A stretch of 64,000 bases of DNA from positions 4,030,001-4,094,000 of the forward strand of contig NC_079882.1 in the NCBI RefSeq assembly GCF_029227915.1. Reading direction: 5' to 3'. The notes beneath the pieces are model-generated. The model was given only the letters and a program-made list of their open reading frames with translations, did no database searches and had not been told where the DNA came from. The translations under genes and the position numbers were made by a program. This DNA comes from Hydractinia symbiolongicarpus (Eukaryota > Cnidaria > Hydrozoa > Anthoathecata > Hydractiniidae). Positions 24,681 through 36,654 of the stretch are shown here, piece after piece. Within the stretch, counting starts at the first letter, position 1; every line of letters begins with the position of its first letter.

Positions 24681-26570
24681 TTGGGTTCCAAACAATGTTC
24701 AAGACGGGAAGGGACTCAAGCTCCTCCAGACCATAACCCATTGACGCAAGAACTTAAAAAAAATGTCGCTAGTCATGAAGGTGGTGTAAGAGAGCACCAT
24801 ACCCTTCTTCTGAACAGAATTGGCCTCCATAATTGTAATTCTAATTGTTTGCGTTATCGCCGTGAGAATAAAAAAGATACTGCTCCTCATAAGTCGCTTT
24901 CATTTTGGTGATCTTGATCCACAAACCAAAAATACAAGCGGCAAAAGAGATTCATTCTTTTAATGCTGTCATAACAAAAGGGAAACATCCTAGATATGAA
25001 GGACCACGCAATCATCTTTGCTTGATGATGCATGTAAAAACACGTTTACTTAGATTGTTAGCAAATTGTGGCAGTCAGCCCTTTATCGATCAGGACCTTC
25101 CCACTCTACAACAATACATTATGCTAGTTATGCTTGCAAAGGGGCTGCTTCAACCAAAGATATTTTATATGTTTGTCGTCATCTCATTGAATACACTGCT
25201 GATGGAAGTACTTTTTAAAATTTAACTCAACGACTACTTCAAAAAATTGCTGGTCTAATAGAGGTACCAGACACAGCGGCAGATTTCATCAATAGTGGTG
25301 GTCGTTTGACTAAATGTAGCAGGGATTTCCGCTACGTTAGTATCATTGGCTTCCGAGCCTTAAATACGTCTGGTGACGATGGAACTGCTACAAAGAGTAG
25401 CACGTTGGACAAATACTTGAGTGATAAGCGTAGAGAAACTGAACCAGAAATATCATTATGGAACTGGAGCAAGAAATGTAATTGTACCTGAAAAGTAGAT
25501 CACGTCCCAGTGTTTACAGGAATATCTATAAAACATGTCTGGCCTGTTACTGAGGACTATGCAAAAGCTATGCTGATTATCTTCTCTGTTGGAACGTGGC
25601 ATACTACCACAGAATTAAAGGGACAAAATAAGTCATTTGCTGCTGCTTTGGCTTTCTTTGTTCACACTGAAAACTGACCATCATTATTAATCGATGCATT
25701 GAAGGAGGCTAAACAATCATTTGATAAAAAGAGCGAGAAAAAGCGATGTCACATGTGAGGCAACGGGAGACTTAAATAATAAATATCATGGATGTGTACC
25801 AACTGTCAATTTCTTAGGTGACCTTGGTCAGCTTAGACCAATTCGTGCTTTGGATTTACGTCAGCCACTAAAATACGATGATTCTACGATCAACTTTGCT
25901 GGTTATACAATCTATAGCTCATTTAAAAATGTTATCGTTCTTACAGAGACCATGCCCAGATCAGCTGTTTTTAAGAGGCGGTGGTAAACATCACTCATTG
26001 ACCAATAAGCAAGTGGGTTAAATACCGCTGAGATATTTCATGGTAGTTGGTGCAACAGTAATACTCACCAAGAACCAAAAGGATCTTACAGGCGGTCTTA
26101 ATAATGGTACCATGAGATAAGTAATTACAATTCTTTATTCAGCAAGTATATCACCACCTGAATTTACAATAGCTGTTGTTGTTGATTTCCCGAATTATAA
26201 AGGCCCACTATGGATTTCAGAACATCCAACATGAATACCAATTACTGCTGTTGAAGGTCAATGTGAGTCTGATTGTTGTAGCAGAAATAGCCTGCCATTG
26301 ATGCCAGGATATGCGATAACAATTGCCAAAAGTCAGGGTATGTCAATTATGTCAATTAAACTGCACCCACATGCGTATCAAGTGACAACAATCAATTCAG
26401 ATGGAAAATAATAACCTGCAATAATAAACTGCATTCTCAGGATGCAAAAAGAAAGAATACTTATTGTCGAGCCAATTACTCAGGAAAGACTGTTGTACAT
26501 TATTACACATCCCCGTATGAAAGCCAGACAACAGGAAGAGAAATGGTCGAAAAGCATTATTAAATGAAAC
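24681..26570 (+). pseudogene. Helitron Rep/helicase pseudogene
   Basis: Remnant of a rolling-circle Helitron transposase. Pieces in order: 'RYEGPRNHLCLMMHVKTRLL' and 'QQYIMLVMLAKG' (the linker between Rep and helicase, near 24990-25150), 'HVWPVTEDYAKAMLIIFS' (near 25535), 'FLGDLGQLRPI' (Pif1-type GDxxQLPP motif, near 25812), 'INFAGYTIYSSFKNVIVLTE' (near 25890), 'GYAITIAKSQGMSI' (helicase motif near the C-terminus, about 26305-26350) and 'EPITQERLLYIITHPRMKAR' (C-terminal tail). Several frameshifts and stops break the frame, and neither the Rep HUH motif nor the Walker A motif was found, so it is inactive. No element termini (5'-TC, 3' hairpin-CTRR) were identified. Confidence 0.75.
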
Positions 26571-26831
26571 CGTCAAAAAATTAATATCACTATTGAAAAG
26601 TATATAAACTTGTTAAAAGATCTTGACAAGTTTTCTAATGACGGTATTGAAGATGCAGTTTGTCCTTCACCATCTGTAGATTGCACATATATTATATGCA
26701 TACCTCAATTATAATGATAATCACAACATAAATCCACTCATCGTTACTCTACCAATTTTCACGGCACAATTACAGTACCGTTAAAACTTATCACAATAAA
26801 AAAGATAATGGAGTGTGCGAAAGAAAAGGTG

Positions 26832-27420
26832 CAGAGTCAAATGTTACCTAAACAAGATGTATTACAATTCATCATTACGCTGATTTACTAATAGCGTTGG
26901 TCAAATGCAACCTGAACAAGTTGCATTAACATCACATCATTGTGCTGATTATAAAAGTACCGAGCCGAATGCAACCTGAACAAAGTGTATTAATATTACA
27001 GCATGGTGCTGATTTATTAATGGTGTTGTTTCAGGTGGAGGTGGAGGGTTATATAACACAGCCTAATAAAGTCTGTGACTACAATACTTAAAAAGAAATG
27101 TGACATTCAGTTCATTTATATCTCGTCCATACCCTACCGATCATCACAATGCAGTTATTATATTACACAATTGTGTGTAAAGGAGGACATGCAGGGCCAA
27201 ATGCATCCGGAATAAGGTGCTGGGCCAAATGCAACCTGAACAAGGTGTATTAACTTTACAGGATTATGCTGATTATTAATTGTGTTGTTGTAGGAGGAAG
27301 GAGAAGGGTTATATAACACAACCTAATATGGTCTGTGGTCATATGCAACCTGAACAAGGTGTATTAACCTCACAGCATTATGGTGCCTATATGGTGGTTT
27401 TATAACACAGCCTTACAAAG
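26832..27420 (+). repeat. Degenerate direct repeats with coding-like unit
   Basis: A unit around 'atgcaacctgaacaaggtgt' recurs at about 26840, 26904, 26967, 27201 (diverged), 27228 and 27344. Most units continue into 'attaac...cagcat.atggtgctgat'. Translated, units read like MQPEQGVLTLQ followed by D/H-YADY. Longer parts ('gggttatataacacagcc') also repeat at about 27049, 27307 and 27397. It lies directly downstream of the Helitron remnant. Confidence 0.7.
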
Positions 27421-28614
27421 GTATGTGGTTACATTAATTATGGAGACATCTGATATCCAGTTCTATCTCTGTCTCAACATAGCCAACCTTCATTCTAGTT
27501 AATGTATGATAATACTGTTTTTTCACCAAATCATCATTTATACTTAATACAACATCAGGTAAACGACAAAAAGAATTTTCCCATTTCATCACTAAACTTT
27601 TTACTTAAAATGTTAATTACAACATAAATATGTCCTTTTTTTGAGTATGTCCTGCTTAGTACCTTCTCGTGGTGCAGGTTGTTAAGAAGAGCTTGTTCAC
27701 ATTTACTCGGGATATTTAAAAATTCAATAAATACATGTTGTTTTGAATAGGCATGATGCTTTTAGGCATATGTTTTTTATATGGAACCAGTATAAGAAAC
27801 AGGCTCAGTAAGGCTAATTTTTAGGAAACATTAGTAGGTTAAGGAGCTCTCAAACTTTATTCGTACAACAGAAAAAGTAAGTACAACCATACCACATGTA
27901 ATTCATGCATGTCAAAACTACAGTACTGTGTTAAAAAACCTTTTTTCAGATTTTTTAGGGTTAAACAAGGGAAATTTAAGAAACATGTAAAGCTTAACTT
28001 ACTAAAATCTTAAAGAAACTCCATACTCAGCCAAATACCATCTTACTACTATGATAAAGTTGTGTAATTAGGCTCTGTTTTGAGGCCCAGTTCATAAGAG
28101 ATATTGTGTCTAAGAATAGTGGAAAGGGGATTGCGAAGATAAAAGAAGTACGTTTGGTGTAATTGACACTTTTTGTTGGATGAACTTTGTTTACATAATC
28201 ATACCATTAGCATATTTAATGTGTCTACATGCTCTTCAACCAAGAGCCAGGGCAATAAAACGTTCTGCTTTCTAGGAAATAATATTTGTGTAAAAATTAA
28301 TTGATAATAAGAAATCCTACTTTTACTAAAAGGCGTTGGGCATTTAAATGTGTCAAGATAGAAACGTACGAAATAACTTAATATTAGTTTTAAATTTCTT
28401 TTATATTGGTTCTAGGAAACCATAGTTCAATTGGAAAAGTTGATAGTTGAGGAAAGGGAAGGGATCAGTTCTATAATTCTCTTTCTTAACAATTGTGTCA
28501 TTATATCGGTAATTTTAGAAAGTATTATAAAAGATTTCATTTTCTAGACTCTTCTTATTTTAAGGTAAAATTCAAATTCAAGTTGTTCTTAGTTTGCAAA
28601 GGAAATTGTTGGGC
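27421..28614. other. No gene recognised
   Basis: AT-rich sequence between the degenerate repeats and duplicated block A. No coding or RNA gene recognised. Confidence 0.45.
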
Positions 28615-29015
28615 TTTGCAAAATTTATTAACACAAGACTGTATACTTTACGATTACTTTACGTTTGCGAATGTAGGTCGGTTGTTTAGTTAAATTCTTT
28701 TATTTTATATTGATACATACCGTATTAGTTGAAAAAGGGTCTCCCCTTGAATTAGCCACGCCTTTTACCGTCATTGCAATAACCACAATTGTAATAATGG
28801 GGGACACTAAACAAAGCGATATACACGCTTTAAAGTGCGGGAACAAGCGGAGGGTACAGCTTAGTCATACACCTACCTAAAATACACAAAATCGCATAAA
28901 AAGAAACTTTTAAAAAAAAATTAAGGAAGAGTCATACTGGTACACTTCTTTCATTGAGTCCGACTGGAAGGAACGTTTTAAGTTTGTGTTGCCAAAAGGA
29001 CTCGCGCTCTCTCAG

Positions 29016-29962
29016 TTAAACCTCGTTTTGACACCTATCAATAATTTGGAAACTCCAATTTGATATGCTCTGATGGCCATCTCGTACAAAGTGCGAAAAC
29101 AAACCTACCTGAAGAAAGAAAGATTTAAAGTGATTCTTATAATTATTAAACCTAAGTCTAAACGCCGTTTTTGTACTGCCTACATATTGCATGTTACATG
29201 TTTTGCAAACAAGCCTGTAGATAACCAAATTTGAGTCACAATTAAAATGACCTCGACGGGTATTAAAATCCCTACTGTTATCTGAATTAGAAAAATTTCC
29301 ACTCTTAATTAAAACACTGCAAACTTGGCACCTAGGCTTATTGCAGCTTTGGCAAGAGACTATTTCTCCCTTACTCGGTAATTTAGATCTTACTAAAATA
29401 TGTCTTAGTCTTAGCCCGACGAAACGAAATTAGGGGGACAGATGGGAACAGAGTTTTGTCTTCTTGTCACATTCTAAAATAATCTGGGCCTCCCTGAAGA
29501 TGTTATAAATATTCTTACTTAAAGAAGGATGAAAAGTAGTGGAGAAAACCTCCTTACCTAAACCCCTGTCCGTCGTTAAACTTGGCAGTAAGATCTCATT
29601 TCGATCTAATGTAAACGCTCTGCTAACTTGCGAATCTACAAGTTTCTTTTCATAACCTCTACAACAAAGCCATTCCTTTAAACTGAAAACACGACTTTTA
29701 AAAAACTCATCTGTGGAACAAATTCGCCTTAACCTAAGAGCCTGGCTATAAGGTATTCCCTTTTTAGTATGAAATGGATGACAGCTAGAAAAATGCAAAA
29801 ACTGGTGCGTATCAGTTTCCTTAACAAAAAGATCAGTTTGAAGATTTTGTTCCTCTCTATAAGTAAAACATCTAAAAATTCTATCGAATCCCTGGAAAAT
29901 TTATGGGTGAATTTAATTGTAGGGATTAAGCTATTGAGATAATGAATAAACTCCTCCAACAC
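29016..29962 (-). pseudogene. 5'-truncated Penelope-like element, block A
   Basis: Reading on -: RT C-terminal pieces 'KFSRDSIEFLDVLLI' (29962 downward) and 'KGIPYSQALRLRRICSTDEF' (29798 downward), a Cys-rich linker near 29340 ('RCQVCSVLI'), then a GIY-YIG-type endonuclease 'VIYRLVCKTCNMQYVGST' (29228 downward). This order is diagnostic of Penelope-like elements. The RT palm is absent and the RT pieces are frame-shifted, so the copy is dead. The endonuclease ends earlier than in block B because of a stop near 29016. Confidence 0.85.
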
Positions 29963-30238
29963 TTATGTTTATAATTTATCAATACTTTTATATTTTTTTA
30001 TGTTTTTTTGTTTCTGAATGCTTGATGAAAGACTTTTTGATGGTGCTATTTTCGTGAGATGGTAATTTTCCAAAAAGAAAATATAATGACACACCAATTT
30101 TTTTTTCCCCGTACGTTTTAAAATGGCTTCTTTTTCCGAACGCGTGCTCGCAGACTTCTCGTTTTCGCACCATTATATTCAGCATAAATTCAAAAAGGTT
30201 CCCGGTTTTTTTACCGGTATTCGTAAACAATGGAGCTA

Positions 30239-30329
30239 CCCAGAACCACCCAGAACCACCCAGAACCACCCAGAATCAGCCACAACCAGCCAGAATCAGC
30301 CAGAGCCAGCCAGAATCACCCAAAATCAC
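30239..30329. repeat. 10 bp minisatellite, block A
   Basis: About nine perfect-length units of 'ccagaaccac' or 'ccagaatcag' type, just after a short 'ccggtttttttaccgg' palindrome and upstream of the small gene's first exon. The palindrome is also in block B. Confidence 0.95.
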
Positions 30330-30428
30330 ACGCGTGCGTCGAGTCTTCTTTATTTTTCCCCCACGTGAAAGTTTTTCTTTCCTTTTCCAGTTCTTCACGT
30401 GTAAGAAGAAATAAAGCTAATTAACAAC

Positions 30429-31924
30429 ATGGAAGGTTTCTCAGAAAATACGATGCTTTTTACTGACGCAGAAAAAGTAAGTAAATTCACCTCTGCAGCT
30501 AGCTAACACGTTTTCTCCATTTTGTTTTTGTTCCGTGAATGCGAAAAATGCTATCTTTCATTTATTATGTACTGAAATCTTGATGTACTGAATTAAACGA
30601 GCATATTAAAAAATGTGTGTCATAACCTGTGTGCTAATAGCTAAGAAAAATTAACTATACTATGAATAAAGCTCCATCCACACCGAGAAGATTCGTTAAA
30701 AAAGCCTAAAAGGCTTAAAAATAAAAACTTTTTTTTTCTGGCCATTACTTCCTACAATTTCAAAGCATTTTTTATCAATTTTAAGCAATTTTATTTATCA
30801 ATTTGTAAGCGCTACACAAATTTAGTAATTTCGTGTTAAAAAAGCATGAAAATTTTCGCTACGAAGTAAAATACGCCACGAAGTGAAATACGCCGCGAAG
30901 TGAAATACGCCACGAAGTGAAATACGCCGCGAAGTAAAATACGCCACGAAGTAAAATACGCCGCAAAGTGAAATACGCCTCGATGACCACAAATACGACT
31001 CGACGAAACGTTAAACCACCCCACAAAGAAAGATACGACGCGACAAAACACACAATAACAAGAAAGATACGATACGACGAAAAGCATTACGACGCGACGA
31101 AAACCATACACGAATATTGTCCCACATATAACTCCATAGTTCCTAGGGCCATTTTCTTTATTGGCGAAATTAATAGCGGCAAAAAGACACTCTTGGTCAC
31201 TCCGTAAAAACAAGACGAGGGGACGAGGATGGGTTCCCGATGGGTTGAAAAAGTCAAAAGAAAAGAAGAACAACTCCTACAACGGCTTCTTTTTTACTTT
31301 AAAATATATAGTAATTAAAAAAAAAAGAAAGAAAAAAATGGGGAAAAAAGTCCCCGAAGTGACCGCGACCCATATGTGCGGTACCGCAAGATTTGATAAC
31401 TCATTTTTAATTCATTTTTTGCTTTCTAGTTTAAGAAATTACCTTTTGGACCATTAGAAGTATTTATCACCACAGAACTGAATGAAGTGTTGGATGTTTC
31501 ACATCTTTCGGAAACATACATTGTAGACAATGACAATGACTATCACGCTTTAAAAGATACCGCAAACATGTTTCACATAGCAGTACCAAACATCATTATT
31601 TACAGCTTTGAAAATCCGCTGATGGACGAAGCTGAACAGATACTTGGTTACCCTTTACTACCAGTTCCGGTCACCAATATTCTTTTAGAATATGTCAAAA
31701 ATTTTATTGTGAGTATCTCTTTGAAAACCACCTTAGGTAGGATTTGGAAATTCACATAGACAGTTCTATATTAAACCAATTACAATATTTTAACTTCAAT
31801 ATCCATATATATGTTTACTCAGTAGGGACAAGTATCGAGATATGGACAAGATGCACCAGTATCTGACGAAGCTGATTTCACGGACAGCGCAATGGTATAT
31901 GAATTTTGCGCACTACGCTTGTAA
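30429..31924 (+). CDS. Unrecognised small spliced gene, copy A
   Basis: Three exons with matching phase-0 junctions: 30429-30476 (MEGFSENTMLFTDAEK, donor GTAAGT), 31430-31708 (93 codons; contains 'LDVSHLSETYIVDNDNDYHA' and 'ENPLMDEAEQILGYPLLP', donor GTGAGT), and 31826 to the stop at 31922-31924 ('GQVSRYGQDAPVSDEAD'). The product would be 141 residues, acidic, with no signal peptide, membrane helix or known domain. Exon 3 also has a donor at 31894/31895 (ATG|GTATAT), so it may continue into exons at 32250 and 32422. The first intron carries a 17 bp minisatellite. I do not recognise the protein. It could be a host gene caught in the duplication or a gene of an unclassified mobile element. Confidence 0.55.
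30857..30975. repeat. 17 bp minisatellite, block A
   Basis: Seven units of about 'cgccacgaagtgaaata' in intron 1 of the small gene; block B has three. Related 'tacgacgcgac' sequence follows. Confidence 0.95.
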
Positions 31925-32074
31925 TATTATTAATCAAAATATGAAGCATCTTTACTCCCACGTTTTGAATTTTTCACGTAACATTGCAGCACCGATTTTT
32001 GCGCAAAAATAAGAACAGTTTTATAAGAACACGACCCTCAGATTTTGCCAAAAAAATAAGAACAAAATAAGAGC

Positions 32075-32615
32075 TAGTATTTTTTACCTATTCAGTATTA
32101 ACAATGGTAAAGACATTTCTGTGATGCAAAATTTTGCTATTTTTATGTGCTATATATAGCGAGATGAGATAAGATAAGCGATTGTCAACAATGTTAGAGT
32201 TATATAAAGGTGTAGAGTATAAAGATATTTTATGAGACCTTTTTTGTAGAAGTTACAGAGCAGAATATCACAGCTAGAAAAAAAAAGTGGAAGGTTTAGA
32301 GAGAGCAGTAAAAGTAAGTTATACGCCAGAAATAGCTGGAAAAGTATACCAAGTTTTCCTTTTTTATGTTAGTCTATAATGTAACATTTCCAAAGTATTG
32401 TTTTATTCATATAGGAATTAGCGGGTGAAAAGAAAAATTTAACTTGGGACGCCTTTCGGGACTTCTGTGCCAAGACAAGTCGCTGTGAGCTTTATAAGCT
32501 CCCACAATTACAGGTCCTACAAGGCGTCCAGGCATATACCAGAAAGGAAAATAAGCGGGAGCGGGCAAAAAACAAGAGATATGGTGGAGGGAGGGGTGGA
32601 AGAGCAGCGATGAGG
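32075..32615. other. Spacer between duplicated blocks A and B
   Basis: About 540 bases found only once. It contains two candidate exons continuing the block A small gene. Confidence 0.8.
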
Positions 32616-32690
32616 TTTGCAAAATTTATAAACACAAGACTGTATACTTTACTATTACTTTACGTTTGCGAATGTAGGTCGGTTCTTTAG
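32250..32690 (+). CDS. Candidate 3' exons of the small gene, copy A
   Basis: A segment with acceptor 'tttttgtag' at 32249 and donor GTAAGT at 32314 encodes 'KLQSRISQLEKKSGRFRESS', a short coiled-coil-like stretch, in phase 0 with the alternative donor of exon 3. A further open segment from about 32422 encodes 'LTWDAFRDFCAKTSRCELYK' and a basic Arg/Gly-rich tail, ending at a stop near 32690 inside block B. The acceptor that keeps frame is the second AG (32420-32421). Block B lacks this segment because its right boundary falls earlier. Confidence 0.3.
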
Positions 32691-32932
32691 TTAAATTCTT
32701 TTATTTTATATTGATACATACCGTATTAGTTGGAAAAGGGTCTCCCCTTGAATTAGCCACCCCTTTTACCGTCATTGCAGTAACTACAATTATAATAATG
32801 GGGGACACTAAACAAAGCGATATACACGCTTTAAAGTGCGGGAACAAGCGGAGAGTACAATTTAGTCATACACCTTACCTAAAATACACAAAATCGCATA
32901 AAAAGAAACTTTTAAAATAAATTAAGGAAGAT

Positions 32933-33963
32933 TCATGCTGGTACACTTCTTTCATTGAGTCCGACTGGAAGAAACGTTTTAAGTTTGTGTTGCCAAAAGG
33001 ACTCGCGCTCTCTCAGTTGAACCTCGATTTGACACCTATCAATAATTTGGAAACTCCAATTTGATATGCCCTGATGGCCATCTCGTACAAAGTGCGAAAA
33101 CAAACCTACCTGAAGAAAGAAAGATTTAAAGTGATTCTTATAATTATTAAACCTAAGTCTAAACGCCGTTTTTGTACTGCCTACATATTGCATGTTACAT
33201 GTTTTGCAAACAAGCCTGTAAATAACCAAATTTGAGTCACAATTAAAATGACCTCGACGGGTATTAAAATCCCTATTGTTATCTGAATTAGAAAAATTTC
33301 CACTCTTAATTAAAACACTGCAAACTTGGCACCTAGGCTTATTGCAGCTTTGGTAAGAGAATATTTCTCCCTTACTCGGTAATTTAGATCTTACTAAAAT
33401 ATGTCTTAGTCTTAGCCCGACGAAACGAAATTAGGGGGACAGATGGGAACAGAGTTTTGTCTTCTTGTCACATTCTAAAATAATCTGGGCCTCCCTGAAG
33501 ATGTTATAAATATTCTTACTTAAAGCAGGATGAAAAGTAGTGGAGAAAACCTCCTTACCTAAACCCCTGTCCGTCGTTAAACTTGGCAGTAAGATCTCAT
33601 TTCGATCTAATGTAAACGCTCTGCTAACTTGCGAATCTACAAGTTTCTTTTCATAACCTCTACAACAAAGCCATTCCTTTAAACTGAAAACACGACTTTT
33701 AAAAAACTCATCTGTGGAACAAATTCGCCTTAACCTAAGAGCCTGGCTATAAGGTATTCCCTTTTTAGTATGAAATGGATGGCAGCTAGAAAAATGCAAA
33801 AACTGGTGCGTATCAGTTTCCTTAACAAAAAGATCAGTTTGAAGATTTTGTTCCTTTCTATAAGTAAAACATCTAAAAATTCTATCGAATCCCTGGAAAA
33901 TTTATGGGTGAATTTAATTGTAGGGATTAAGCTATTGAGATAATGAATAAACTCCTCCAACAC
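32933..33963 (-). pseudogene. 5'-truncated Penelope-like element, block B
   Basis: Same structure as the block A copy, with a longer endonuclease frame: 98 residues from 33229 down to 32933, starting 'VIYRLVCKTCNMQYVGST' and ending 'LRERESFWQHKLKTFLPVGL'. RT C-terminal pieces lie at 33963-33730 and 33799-33431. The RT palm is missing, so the element cannot move by itself. Confidence 0.85.
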
Positions 33964-34238
33964 TTATGTTTAAAATTTATCAATACTTTTATATTTTTTA
34001 TGTTTTTTTGTTTCTGAATGCTTGATGAAAGACTTTTTGATGGTGCTATTTTCGTGAGATGGTAATTTTCCAAAAAGAAAATATAATGACACACCAATTT
34101 TTTTTTCACCGTACGTTTTAAAATGGCTTCTTTTTCCGAACGCGTGTTCGCAGACTTCTCGTTTTCGCACCATTATATTCAGCATAAATTCAAAAAGGTT
34201 CCCGGTTTTTTTACCGGTATTGGTAAACAATGGAGCTA

Positions 34239-34319
34239 CCCAGAACCACCCAGAACCACCCAGAATCAGCCAGAACCAGCCAGAATCAGCCAGAGCCAGC
34301 CAGAATCACCCAAAATCAC
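34239..34319. repeat. 10 bp minisatellite, block B
   Basis: Eight units of the 'ccagaaccac' / 'ccagaatcag' repeat, one fewer than block A. Confidence 0.95.
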
Positions 34320-34418
34320 ACGCGTGCGTCGAGTCTTCTTTATTTTTCCCCCACGTGAAAGTTTTTCTTTCCTTTTCCAGTTCTTCACGTGTAAGAAGAA
34401 ATAAAGCTAATTAACAAC

Positions 34419-35797
34419 ATGGAAGGTTTCTCAGAAAATACGATGCTTTTTACTGACGCAGAAAAAGTAAGTAAATTCACCTGCAGCTAGCTAACACGTT
34501 TTCTCCATTTTGTTTTTGTTCCGTGAATGCGAAAAATGCTATCTTTCATTTATTATGTACTGAAATCTTGATGTACTGAATTAAACAAGCAAATTAAAAA
34601 ATGTGTGTCATAACCTGTGTGCTAATATCTAAGAAAAATTAACTATACTATGAATAAAGCTCCATCCACACCGAGAAGATTCGTTAAAAAAGCCTAAAAA
34701 GCTTAAAAATAAAAACTTTTTTTTTCTGGCCATTACTTCCTACAATTTCAAAGCATTTTTTATCAATTTTAAGCAACTTTATCTATCAATTTGTAAGCGC
34801 TACACGAATTTAGTAATTTCGTGTTAAAAAAGCATGAAAATTTTCGCTACGAAGTAAAATACGCCACGAAGTGAAATACGCCGCAAAGTGAAATACGCCT
34901 CGATGAACGACTCGACAAAACGTTAAACCACCCCACAAAGAAAGATACGACGCGACAAAAACCACACCACGAAGAAAGATACGATACGACGAAAAGCATT
35001 ACGACGCAACGAAAACCATACACGAATATTGTCCCACATATAACTCCATAGTTCCTAGGGCTATTTTCTTTATTGGCGAAATTAATAGCGGCAAAAAGAC
35101 ACTCTTGGTCACTCCGTAAAAACAAGACGAGGGGACGAGGATGGGTTCCCGATGGGTTGAAAAAGTCAAAAGAAAAGAAGAACAACTCCTACAACGACTT
35201 CTTTTTTACTTTAAAATATATAGTAATTAAAAAAAAAGAAAGAAAAAAATGGGGAAAAAAGTCCCCGAAGTGACCGCGACCCATATGTGCGGTACCGCAA
35301 GATTTGATAACTCATTTTTAATTCATTTTTTGCTTTCTAGTTTAAGAAATTACCTTTTGGACCATTAGAAGTATTTATCACCACAGAACTGAATGAAGTG
35401 TTGGATGTTTCACATCTTTCGGAAACATACATTGTAGACAATGACAATAACTATCACGCTTTGAAAGATACCGCAAACATGTTTCACATAGCAGTACCAA
35501 ACATCATTATTTACAGCTTTGAAAATCCGCTGATGGACGAAGCTGAACAGATACCTGGTTACCCTTTATTACCAGTTCCGGTCACCAATATTCTTTTAGA
35601 ATATGGCAAAAATTTTATTGTGAGTATCTCTTTGAAAACCACCTTAGGTAGGATTTGGAAATTCACATAGACAGTTTACTCATATGTTTACTCAGTAGGG
35701 ACAAGTATCGAGATATGGACAAGATGCACCAGTATCTGACGAAGCTGATTTCACGGACAGCGCAATGGTATATGAATTTTGCGCACTACGCTTGTAA
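34419..35797 (+). CDS. Unrecognised small spliced gene, copy B
   Basis: Same three-exon structure as copy A: 34419-34466, 35341-35619 and 35699 to a stop at 35795-35797, all phase 0. The predicted protein is also 141 residues. In exon 2 it differs from copy A by three amino acids (Asp to Asn, Leu to Pro, Val to Gly) and at least two silent changes. No frameshift or stop was found, so both copies keep an open spliced frame. The candidate downstream exons of copy A are absent here. Function unknown. Confidence 0.5.
34845..34895. repeat. 17 bp minisatellite, block B
   Basis: Three units of the repeat seen as seven units at 30857-30975. Confidence 0.95.
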
Positions 35798-35946
35798 TAT
35801 TATTAATCAAAATATGAAGCATCTTTACTCCCACGTTTTTAATTTTCACGTAACATTGCCGCACCGATTTTTGCGCAAAAATAAGAACAGTTTTATAAGA
35901 ACACGACCCTCAGATTTTGCCAAAAAAATAAGAACAAAATAAGAGC

Positions 35947-36654
35947 AGCCTCAGACTCAACCATTGTTTTCAAAACTAAGAACAACGCAAATCATAAAAT
36001 AAGAACAATGCAGGAACAATTATGTGCCGAGAATATTACGTTACATAAATGAGAACAAAATGAGGCTAAATTCAGAATTTGTGTTCTTACTATTAAAAAC
36101 AAAAAAATGACAAATTAGGCTGAAAAAGAAAGTTTAAATAATCCACAATAGTTATATGCTGTAGCTATCTTGAACTTAGCTTGATACATGATAATAGATC
36201 GATGAATACTACCGCAATCAGCATTGTTTCCCACCGCCAAAGTCTGCTTCTATTTCACTGGCCGTACGCATATCATTTAATATAAACCACTGACTTACAG
36301 CAGTCCACCGTAAAGTATTTTAAATGATAAGCGTCCGTCCCCCTTTTTATTTGATTCAATAATATTTAATTATAATTCAACAACTTAAAATACTGATATT
36401 TCCTATGAATCTTGCACATTTTCCATATAATTCATTTTTCTCTCCATACAATTCAATTTGTGTTGTTGTCGATTTGTCAGTTGTAAATTCAATAGCTTCT
36501 GTCCCAGCGTCCTTCCCTCGAATATCGGAGGCAAAGCCATATTCTAATCTAGGTCAGGAAACGAAGCATTTTTTGGGCCGTTTTTTGTATTGGATTTCGA
36601 CCATATTAACCCTGCCTTTTATATAGATTGGCATGACTCGTTTTGGTTCAATTT
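35947..36654. other. No gene recognised
   Basis: AT-rich with several 'aataagaacaa' motifs between 35880 and 36060 that continue the end of block B. Nothing else recognised. Confidence 0.45.

Larger units (their letters stand above)
28615..32074. repeat. Tandem segmental duplication, block A
   Basis: This block is repeated at 32616-35946 in the same orientation. Both begin 'tttgcaaaatttat' and end 'ataagaacaaaataagagc'. Block A is about 130 bases longer, mainly from minisatellite copies and small indels. Each block holds a 5'-truncated Penelope-like element on -, a 10 bp minisatellite, a small spliced gene on + and a 17 bp minisatellite in that gene's first intron. Confidence 0.95.
32616..35946. 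repeat. Tandem segmental duplication, block B
   Basis: Second copy of 28615-32074, about 4.0 kb downstream, nearly identical apart from point differences, minisatellite copy changes and small indels. Confidence 0.95.

Noticed and set aside
30123-30424. Frames with Thr-Gln-Asn-His-Pro-Glu repeats (also at 34123-34414 and 36554-36736)
   Set aside because: They are readings of the 10 bp minisatellite, whose unit is not a multiple of three, in several frames and no conserved context.
30836-31273. 145-residue minus-strand frame with Phe/Ser/Arg repeats
   Set aside because: It is the antisense reading of the 17 bp minisatellite in the small gene's intron.
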